DNA of 64,000 nucleotides from Bacteroidetes bacterium UBA6161 (GTDB lineage Bacteria; Bacteroidota; Bacteroidia; NS11-12g; UBA955). The stretch spans positions 16,548-80,547 of the forward strand of contig DIUJ01000049.1 of NCBI GenBank assembly GCA_002422315.1, in the 5' to 3' direction. Position numbers and translations under genes: made by a program. The notes beneath the pieces were generated by a model, which had not been told where the DNA came from, ran no database searches, and was given only the letters and a program-made list of their open reading frames with translations. The first letter of the stretch is position 1. Each line of letters starts with the position of its first letter. Below are positions 1 through 6,455 of the stretch, in pieces.

Positions 1-2
1 AT

Positions 3-62
3 GATGAAATTGAAGTTTTAAGAAATGATAAAGGGATTACCTATTATGGCAAGAAAAATTAA
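3..62 (+). CDS. C-terminal end of an upstream gene (partial)
   Basis: The frame starting at base 3 encodes the tail DEIEVLRNDKGITYYGKKN and then stops (TAA at 60-62). Its mixed charged and hydrophobic composition looks like a genuine protein C-terminus. The gene begins before the window. Given hsdS downstream it could be hsdM or one of the accessory genes that often sit between hsdM and hsdS, but 19 residues are too few to assign it. The other frames here are open only briefly. Confidence 0.4.
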   Translation, partial: DEIEVLRNDKGITYYGKKN

Positions 63-448
63 TAACCCGCAAACGGTCTGCGTATTGGTAATCAATGTAT
101 TATCAAGAATAGCGCTTGCGGTACCGCTTGCGAATAACCAAACTTTCACAAGCTCGTTTGCAAAGTTTCGTTTGCGAATTGAAAGTATTCTAGTCGCTTT
201 TGCAAACGAAAACATCCTGTATTTCAAGGGTTTCCCCTTTACCCGTTTGCAGCACCGTTTGCAAAATTGCCAACTTAGCTCATTGACTTCTTTGCAGGTT
301 CAGGCGGTTTCATTTGCAGTGTGCAAAGAGAGAAACACAGTAAATCAACCTATTAACCAAAACTTCTTTGCAGCCTTGTTTGCAAAACCATTTTGCCGAA
401 TGCAGAAAAATGGTTTTGATAGTTTGTATAAATAAAAACCAAAATTTA
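63..448. repeat. TTTGCA-rich leader before hsdS
   Basis: This gap of 386 bases has no convincing gene. TTTGCA or its complement occurs nine times between 157 and 386. Four of these are the perfect palindrome TTTGCAAA (157-164, 199-206, 258-265, 379-386). A longer unit is repeated at 246-266 and 367-387 (21 bases, 18 identical): two TTTGCA cores 12 bp apart. Reading frames stay open on both strands here (25-435 plus, 18-227 minus), but the translations look like by-products of the repeated hexamer. From memory, similar FAK/FAN-rich translated stretches turn up as short hypothetical proteins in other Bacteroidota, which would fit an interspersed noncoding repeat. Function unknown. Confidence 0.55.
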
Positions 449-1669
449 ATGACAAAAGAAACAAAAAATACCAAAGCGTTTAACAATACTGAAATTCCAA
501 GTAATTGGAAGATTAAGAAATTGGGAGCACTAGTTGAAATCGTTAGTGGAGTTAGTCCTTCGCTTTTCAATCTTGATGTTGTTGGAAAATATCCTTACCT
601 AAAGGTTGAAGACCTGAATAATTGTGAAAAGTATCAAGTATCAAGTCGAGAATTTTCTAATGATGAAAAGCAATTAGTTCCAAAGAACAGCGTGATTTTT
701 CCGAAAAGAGGTGCAGCTATATTAAACAATAAGGTTCGAATAAATTCGGTTGCTGTTCAGATGGACAGCAATCTTATGGCTATTTATCCAAAGTCAGAGG
801 ATTTAAGTTTTGAGTATTTATATTATCAAATCACATTTGAACAGCTTCATAAAATTGCTGATACTTCTACCATACCGCAAATTAACAATAAACACATAAT
901 TCCTTATTCATTCCCACTCCCCCCACTCCCCGAGCAAAAAGCCATAGCCCAAGTGCTCAGCACGGCAGATGCCGCCATCCACACCACCGAAAAACTCATA
1001 GCCCAAAAAGAACTCCGCAAAAAATGGCTCATGCAGCAATTGCTAACGGGGAAGAAAAGGTTGAAGGGGTTTGAGGGTGAATGGAAAGAAATGCATATCC
1101 GTGATGTGGCAAAAGAAGTTAGCATTAGAAATAAAAGTGATAAACAATTAACTGTGTTATCATGCACTAAATATGATGGATTAGTTCCTTCACTCGAATA
1201 CTTTGGGCGAAAGATTTATGCTGATGATGTGAGCACTTACAAAATAGTTCCTAAGCATCATTTTGCTTATGCTACAAATCACATTGAAGAAGGAAGTATC
1301 GGTTATCAGGAAATTTTGGATGAAGCTTTAATAAGTCCAATGTATACCGTTTTTAAAACTGATAAGACAGTCAATGATAATTTCTTTTATAAACTTCTAA
1401 AATCACATCCATTGGTATATCAATATCAAAACAGAATGGAAGGTTCTATAGACCGAAGAGGAGGATTGCGTTGGGATGGTTTTTCAATTATAAAAATCAA
1501 ACTACCATTATACGAAGAACAAACCGCCATTGCTCAAGTCCTGCAAGCAGCAGACAAAGAAATCAGCCTGCTCAAAGCCAAAGCAGAGAAGTTGAGACAG
1601 CAAAAAAAGGGGTTGATGCAGGTGTTGTTGACGGGGAAGAAAAGATTGAAAATAAAAAATACTATATGA
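449..1669 (+). CDS. hsdS: Type I restriction-modification specificity subunit HsdS
   Basis: This is the DNA-recognition subunit of a type I RM complex. It positions HsdM and HsdR on a bipartite target. At 406 aa it has the usual two-part plan: TRD1 (about residues 10-155), a helical conserved spacer (PLPPLPEQKAIAQVL ... LLTGKKRLKGFEGEW), TRD2 (about 210-355), and a second spacer (YEEQTAIAQVL ... LLTGKKRLK). The start at 449 (MTKETK...) is chosen over an upstream extension that runs into the repeat leader. The two spacers contain a near-identical 20-mer at DNA level (ACGGGGAAGAAAAGGTTGAA at 1046-1065, one mismatch at 1631-1650). The first spacer, 913-1052, is 77 of 140 G+C by hand count, far above the AT-rich TRDs. 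The stop overlaps the next gene (ATGA). Confidence 0.93.
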   Translation: MTKETKNTKAFNNTEIPSNWKIKKLGALVEIVSGVSPSLFNLDVVGKYPYLKVEDLNNCEKYQVSSREFSNDEKQLVPKNSVIFPKRGAAILNNKVRINSVAVQMDSNLMAIYPKSEDLSFEYLYYQITFEQLHKIADTSTIPQINNKHIIPYSFPLPPLPEQKAIAQVLSTADAAIHTTEKLIAQKELRKKWLMQQLLTGKKRLKGFEGEWKEMHIRDVAKEVSIRNKSDKQLTVLSCTKYDGLVPSLEYFGRKIYADDVSTYKIVPKHHFAYATNHIEEGSIGYQEILDEALISPMYTVFKTDKTVNDNFFYKLLKSHPLVYQYQNRMEGSIDRRGGLRWDGFSIIKIKLPLYEEQTAIAQVLQAADKEISLLKAKAEKLRQQKKGLMQVLLTGKKRLKIKNTI

Positions 1670-3645
1670 AAAGAGAATTACATACACTATATATCAAACA
1701 TGACAGCCAATTTAAGACACTATCAAAAATAGCTTTGTCTCAACTTATTTTAAAAATTGTATATCTGAAAGGTGATGGTACATCATTCCGGCAAATTGAG
1801 TCGGAACTTAATACTGTATTATCTTCACCTGTCTCCAAAAGGGATATTGAAGATGCGATTAGAGTTTTGGCAAAATCTCGAAAACTGAATGTAAAATCCA
1901 ATCGTCATTTCATACATAATGATTATAAAGACGAAATAACAACAGAAGTCGATAGTAATAAAAATTTACTTTCAAAAGTACTTGACAAGTACTTCTCAAA
2001 GGCAGAAAGCAGCAAATCTGATATTGAAAATTGGTTTAATGATGCAGTAATATGTTTTTTCGAAAAATATAGTTTCGAATGGTTTCATCAAATAACTTAT
2101 AAAGGAAAAAACGGTTCTAATTCTGTACCTAATATTCACGAGATATTAGAAACATCTTTGCTAAATAACAAAGAAATAACTAAGGAAGATAATGAATGGC
2201 TGAAGGCGCAATTTATAAAGTTTGTCGACAGCGAAGATGCTGAGGATAATTTACTCTTTTGGTATTATGGAATTTCAATGTTTTCATCAAGGTTAATAAC
2301 TGCAAGAAATTATGCTGATGGAATAACAATAGAAATGTTTAAAAACAGTAAGTTTATTCTAGATACCAATATTTTGATGATTCTAGACTTAGAAGAACAT
2401 GAACTATCTAATTCACTTGAATCACTTGAAACAATTCTTGAGCAGTTAAATATTTCCCCTGTTTACCTAAATACAACTCGTGATGAATATTTAAGAGCGA
2501 TGGACTGGAGGAGGGTAGAAACAACGAACGTCTTTGAAAATTTTAATTTAAATGTATTGCATTCATCTGACTGTCCATTCATCCAGACTGCATTGCGAAG
2601 AGGATGCAAAAATGGGGATGATGTAAAAAGGATGTTTGAAACATTAATGGATATGCCAAGGGTCTTTAATGACAGTTTAGCCATCGAGTGTTACGATTAC
2701 GCTGAATTAAGTGAAGCCATAGAAATGGGTCAACAAGATTCAGAACTTAAATCTAAAATAAACGAAACCTACAAGAAAAGAACAAAACGGGACAAAAGAG
2801 AAAAACCTTTATCACACGATGCTGGTGTAATTAGTGGTGCTAACTTTATTAGAAAAAGCGAAAATTGTTGGATTATTACTAGTGATAGTATTATGAAAAG
2901 ATATGCTATTGAACATTGTATAAGAGATGAAAATGAGATTGCGGTTGGATTGGATGTAATAATTGGATTAATGGCTGTAAATAGTGGTGGCACAGCTTTG
3001 GATGCTTCCAACTTTGCACCATTATTCAAGAATCTTATTAAATATTCTCTTGTGCCTGAAAGTAATGCATTTGAAGTAAAGGATCTTGCTTTTATTCTTC
3101 GAACGAATATTAAAATAAATGAATTACCAAATGACAAAGTTATTGAAGTTGCAAAGGAGGTAAAACGACTAAGAGTGACTGGAGAAGAGGAGGAAAATGT
3201 AGCATTGTATTTAAGAAGATTCATTGAAGGGGATACTATTGGAATGGTTAGGACTGTTGAAGATGCTTTAAGTAAAGAAAGTCTTGCAAAATCTAAACGT
3301 GATGAAGCTGAGAAAGAAAGAGACATTGCCTATAATGTCATTAGAGAAAAAAGAGGTGGAGAACTTAGAGATGAATATGATAAAAATCTAAGAAAAAATC
3401 GAAAACTATTCTTTGCAATTCCATTAATTATTGCTGCCATTTTGGTTTTTACTTATATTTATTTAGTGCCTCAAACAACAAAATTAGTTCAGATTGTAAT
3501 TTCGATCTTAATTTCAATTGTTTTTGGATTAGTGCCTTTATTTCCAATTAATAAGAAACTAATCAAAAAACATAGTGAGTATGTTAATGAAATTAACAAG
3601 GTTGTAGAAAATGAAATTATAGAGTTAAGAAAGAAAGCAAGGTAA
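1666..3645 (+). CDS. Membrane-anchored PIN-domain protein in the RM operon
   Basis: This 659-aa protein has a central PIN-type nuclease fold. ILDTNIL gives acidic D233 with N235, LSHDAG gives D385, and ITSDS gives D407, the usual spacing logic of PIN metal-binding acids, although the domain is long. The N-terminal 90 residues look like a winged-helix unit. Residues about 500-580 are charged and helical. Two hydrophobic segments (about 581-601 and 608-626) separated by a short turn precede a basic tail, so it is probably tethered to the inner face of the cytoplasmic membrane. It starts at 1666 inside the hsdS stop (ATGA) and ends overlapping the PLD gene by one base, so translation of the three is coupled. 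PIN proteins are usually RNases. A defence or RM-guard role is inferred from context, and I know no named family for this architecture. Confidence 0.72.
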   Translation: MKRELHTLYIKHDSQFKTLSKIALSQLILKIVYLKGDGTSFRQIESELNTVLSSPVSKRDIEDAIRVLAKSRKLNVKSNRHFIHNDYKDEITTEVDSNKNLLSKVLDKYFSKAESSKSDIENWFNDAVICFFEKYSFEWFHQITYKGKNGSNSVPNIHEILETSLLNNKEITKEDNEWLKAQFIKFVDSEDAEDNLLFWYYGISMFSSRLITARNYADGITIEMFKNSKFILDTNILMILDLEEHELSNSLESLETILEQLNISPVYLNTTRDEYLRAMDWRRVETTNVFENFNLNVLHSSDCPFIQTALRRGCKNGDDVKRMFETLMDMPRVFNDSLAIECYDYAELSEAIEMGQQDSELKSKINETYKKRTKRDKREKPLSHDAGVISGANFIRKSENCWIITSDSIMKRYAIEHCIRDENEIAVGLDVIIGLMAVNSGGTALDASNFAPLFKNLIKYSLVPESNAFEVKDLAFILRTNIKINELPNDKVIEVAKEVKRLRVTGEEEENVALYLRRFIEGDTIGMVRTVEDALSKESLAKSKRDEAEKERDIAYNVIREKRGGELRDEYDKNLRKNRKLFFAIPLIIAAILVFTYIYLVPQTTKLVQIVISILISIVFGLVPLFPINKKLIKKHSEYVNEINKVVENEIIELRKKAR

Positions 3646-4946
3646 TGGACACAATAAGTTCAAAAGTTATGAAAGTAATTAAATTAAAAACTCAACTATC
3701 TCAAGAATTGCAATCTGCCTCAGAAATCTATATTGCTTCTGCAATTGTTTCTGATGCAGGATTAGATTTTTTGTTAAAAGAAATTTCAAAAGATTGTAAA
3801 CTTCGTTTGCTAATCGGAATTGATTTACCCACTCCTGATTCTGTTTTCAAAAAACTTTTGGAACTGGATAATGAAAATATAGAAGCAAAAGTTTTCACTA
3901 AACAAGGTTTTTTTCATCCAAAATTGTATTTGGTAAATGGTGATTCAAAAACTGTTTTCATTGGCTCAGGAAATTTTACTGAAGGAGGACTTGGAAACAA
4001 CATTGAACTGTTCCATAAAATTTCTGATTCTGCTGCTTTTTCTGACTATCTGAATTGGTTCAATCAGTATTTCAATTTAGGAGAAACAATTACAGAAGAT
4101 TGGTTAAAAGAATATAGCTTGCTTTACAATGAAAGAAATGATCTTGAAGCAAATGATAAAAGAAAGGTTGGAGATTTCAAAAAACGATTATCGGGCAACA
4201 AAGTAATTCCTGATTTAAGAAAAATTGATTTCACAAATCAATTTTTCAAGTTACATCATCATTTGGCATTTGAAGAAAACAAACCGAACCTTCGAACAGC
4301 ACAAGTTAATAATGAAAGGTTTGCTGTAAGAGAAAAATTATTGGAATTACACGAATTGATATATCCATTTATTCAAAAGAAAGGCTGGAACTTACATCCA
4401 CACTCAATGAAGGAACATATTGTTTCATCTTATCAACATGGTGAATATACTTCTGACAGTTTAAATGCATTGTGGTTACATTATGGAAGAAGCCAACCAG
4501 AATTAGACAAGTTCAAAGAATTGTTTGGTGAAAATCAAACAAGTTTATATCACATGCGTTTGCAAGTGCTCATTCGCTTATCACAAGTTCAAGTTTGGTT
4601 AACTGTTGGGAAGAATAATGGAGGAGTAGTTGACCGTGAGAATTTTAAAAAAAGAATGAATGAAGAAGAAGAATATAGAAGCAGATTCTTTAATCTTCTG
4701 TCTTCTTTGCCCCATAATTATTCCATCTCCATCAATGGTGAATGGAAGGAAGTGAAATCATTTAAAACGGCAAATGATTTACATCAATTTGTAAAACATG
4801 ATGAAATAAGAAATCACTATTTCATCATTGGGACAGAGTATTTACCAGATGCAATTGAAATTTCAGAAAAAAACATAGCGAATACAGCATTAAATGGATT
4901 TGAGAAAATGCTCCCACTGTATTTGTTTTTTAAAACAAAAATCTAA
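3645..4946 (+). CDS. Phospholipase-D-family nuclease-like protein
   Basis: This 433-aa protein has an N-terminal PLD-type domain. It carries one HxK motif (FHPKLYL, H91 and K93), followed by GSGNFTEGGL (residues 107-116), the arrangement of single-HKD nucleases that dimerise to complete the active site. Such domains act as nonspecific or restriction nucleases as well as lipid hydrolases. The rest (about 170-433) is helical and unassigned. There is no signal peptide, so it is cytoplasmic. It overlaps the PIN gene by one base (TAATG), and its own stop abuts the vestigial hsdR start with no gap (TAAATG). Its first 22 bases match that hsdR start at 18 positions. A nuclease effector paired with the PIN protein is inference. 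Confidence 0.75.
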   Translation: MDTISSKVMKVIKLKTQLSQELQSASEIYIASAIVSDAGLDFLLKEISKDCKLRLLIGIDLPTPDSVFKKLLELDNENIEAKVFTKQGFFHPKLYLVNGDSKTVFIGSGNFTEGGLGNNIELFHKISDSAAFSDYLNWFNQYFNLGETITEDWLKEYSLLYNERNDLEANDKRKVGDFKKRLSGNKVIPDLRKIDFTNQFFKLHHHLAFEENKPNLRTAQVNNERFAVREKLLELHELIYPFIQKKGWNLHPHSMKEHIVSSYQHGEYTSDSLNALWLHYGRSQPELDKFKELFGENQTSLYHMRLQVLIRLSQVQVWLTVGKNNGGVVDRENFKKRMNEEEEYRSRFFNLLSSLPHNYSISINGEWKEVKSFKTANDLHQFVKHDEIRNHYFIIGTEYLPDAIEISEKNIANTALNGFEKMLPLYLFFKTKI

Positions 4947-5102
4947 ATGGACACACCAAGTTTTAAAGAAGACCATATCAGCCAGATTCCTGCATTACAA
5001 ATGCTGGTGAATTTGGGCTATACCTCTTTAAGTCCGGCAGAAGCCGACAGGCAGAGAGCTAATGAAACAACATATATTTTATTAGAGAACAAGTTTAAAT
5101 AA
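4947..5102 (+). pseudogene. Vestigial 5' end of a second hsdR allele
   Basis: This is a 51-codon frame whose first 37 codons match the start of the intact hsdR at 6456 (MDTPSFKEDHISQ...), differing by a single residue (Ser for Tyr at codon 27). It then diverges (ANETTYILLENKFK) and stops. Over the shared stretch nearly all nucleotide differences are silent third-position changes. The two copies therefore diverged while both were under selection, and this is not a fresh tandem duplication. It sits directly after the PLD stop, where hsdR would be expected in an undisturbed operon. It is best read as the scar left when a block containing the phosphoesterase, transposase and another hsdR replaced the rest of the gene. 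Confidence 0.8.
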
Positions 5103-5109
5103 GTAAATC

Positions 5110-5877
5110 ATGCCACTCAAACTCCAATACGCCTCCGACCTTCATTTAGAATTTCCTGCCAACAAGGAATTTCTAAAACAACATCCTTTGCAGCCTGTGG
5201 GTGAGGTATTGGTTTTGGCAGGTGATATTGTGCCTTTTACGGTGTTGGACAAACACAAAGATTTTTTTAGTTATGTGTCAGATAATTTTGAAACCACTTA
5301 TTGGCTGCCAGGCAATCATGAGTACTACCATTTTGATATAGCTGAAAAAAGCGGTGTGCTGCATGAGAAAATCCGAAGCAATGTGTTTTTAGTCAACAAT
5401 ACTTCGGTGGTGTATGAAAATGTAAAATTGATTTTCACTACCCTTTGGAGCAAAATCAGTCCTGCGTATCAGTGGGAAATAGAAAGAGGGATGAATGACT
5501 TTCGATTGATTAAATTCAAAGGGCATCGCTTTTCGGCAGAGCAATACAACCAGCTGAATGAAGAGAGTTTGACTTTTATTCAAAACGAATTGAAAACAGT
5601 TCAAGAGGAGAAAGTAGCAGTTTTCACCCATCACTGCCCCACTTTCTTGAATTACCCTGAGCAATACAAAGGCGATGTGCTGAATGAAGCTTTTGCCGTT
5701 GAACTATTTGATATGATTGAAACATCCAGAATTGATTACTGGGCGTATGGGCACCACCACAGCAATATTCCGGAATTCAGCATTGGAAATACCAAGCTCA
5801 TTACCAATCAGTTGGGCTATGTGCAACAAAATGAACATTTGAAATTTCAAACGAATAAATATATTGAATTTAAATAA
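5110..5877 (+). CDS. Calcineurin-like metallophosphoesterase
   Basis: This 255-aa protein has the full metallophosphoesterase motif series: SDLHLE (D10, H12), LAGDI (D39), LPGNHEYY, FTHHCPT and YGHHHS near the C-terminus. The family binds two metal ions and hydrolyses phosphodiesters or phosphomonoesters. The true substrate cannot be read from the sequence. It has no signal peptide or membrane segment, so it is cytoplasmic. It starts 7 bases after the vestigial hsdR stop, and its stop overlaps the transposase start (TAATG). It is probably cargo of the recombined RM block. A nucleic-acid or nucleotide-signal substrate would fit the defence context but is speculation. Confidence 0.85.
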   Translation: MPLKLQYASDLHLEFPANKEFLKQHPLQPVGEVLVLAGDIVPFTVLDKHKDFFSYVSDNFETTYWLPGNHEYYHFDIAEKSGVLHEKIRSNVFLVNNTSVVYENVKLIFTTLWSKISPAYQWEIERGMNDFRLIKFKGHRFSAEQYNQLNEESLTFIQNELKTVQEEKVAVFTHHCPTFLNYPEQYKGDVLNEAFAVELFDMIETSRIDYWAYGHHHSNIPEFSIGNTKLITNQLGYVQQNEHLKFQTNKYIEFK

Positions 5878-6446
5878 TGCCGTATAATCCAAACATTCAT
5901 CATCGCAATAGCATCCGCCTGAAAGGATACGATTATTCACAAGCAGGTTTGTATTTCATTACAATTTGCGTTCAGGACAGGTTGTGTTTGTTTGGTAAAA
6001 TTGTGGATGGTGAAATGATTTTGAATGATGCAGGACGAATGGTTGGAAATGAATGGTTGAAATTGCCACAACGGTTTGCAAATATTGAATTGCATGAATT
6101 TGTTGTAATGCCCAACCATTTTCACGCCATCATGGAAATCGCGGTAGGGGCGACCCTTGTGGTCGCCCCTAATGAAACGACCGCCCCAAATGAATTTGGG
6201 CAACCACAAGGGATTGCCCCTACCAAACCGAAAACCATTGGCGACATGGTGGGTGCGTTTCAATCTATTGTTACCGTTGAATACATTCGTGGGGTAAAAC
6301 AATTGGGATGGAAAACATTCAACGGTAAATTATGGCAACGTAATTATTGGGAACACATCATTCGTGATAATCAATCCTATCAACGCATTTCAACATACAT
6401 AATAAATAATCCGAAAAATTGGAAGGATGATAAATTATACAACTAA
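5877..6446 (+). CDS. REP-associated tyrosine transposase (RAYT)
   Basis: This 189-aa single-strand HUH endonuclease belongs to the Y1 transposase family that acts on REP hairpins. Visible features are the N-terminal RLKGYDYSQAGLYFIT stretch, the HUH motif in MPNHFHAI (H81, H83), and the C-terminal WQRNYWEHIIR with the likely catalytic Tyr157, followed by YIINNPKNW. Residues about 89-116 (VGATLVVAP...QGIAPT) are not part of the fold. They are the translation of a REP-like hairpin pair inserted in frame between the HUH motif and the next helix. The gene starts on the last base of the phosphoesterase stop and lies 9 bases before hsdR. It is visibly richer in G+C around the insert. Confidence 0.88.
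   Translation: MPYNPNIHHRNSIRLKGYDYSQAGLYFITICVQDRLCLFGKIVDGEMILNDAGRMVGNEWLKLPQRFANIELHEFVVMPNHFHAIMEIAVGATLVVAPNETTAPNEFGQPQGIAPTKPKTIGDMVGAFQSIVTVEYIRGVKQLGWKTFNGKLWQRNYWEHIIRDNQSYQRISTYIINNPKNWKDDKLYN
6144..6223. repeat. REP-like inverted hairpin pair inside the RAYT gene
   Basis: The first hairpin is perfect: arms TAGGGGCGACC (6145-6155) and GGTCGCCCCTA (6161-6171) with loop CTTGT. About 26 bases on, an inverted, slightly degenerate copy follows: arms GGGCAACC (6198-6205) and GATTGCCC (6212-6219), continuing CTAC. Both halves derive from one unit, GTAGGGGC-RA-CC-CTTGTGG-. The element is in frame, free of stops, and much richer in G+C than its surroundings. Confidence 0.85.
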
Positions 6447-6455
6447 TTATTAAAA

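Noticed and set aside
25..435. 136-codon plus-strand frame and 69-codon minus-strand frame (18-227) in the hsdS leader
   Set aside because: The region is built from repeated TTTGCA hexamers that keep several frames open; there is no start context, no family resemblance I can state, and the frame runs into hsdS.
1471..1665. Upstream extension of the PIN protein into hsdS
   Set aside because: The frame is the shadow of the hsdS second TRD/spacer; ATG at 1666 overlapping the stop is the normal coupling form.
3400..3560. PIN-protein C-terminal helices as a signal peptide of a separate gene
   Set aside because: They are continuous with the PIN frame, and the next gene starts only at the stop overlap (3645).
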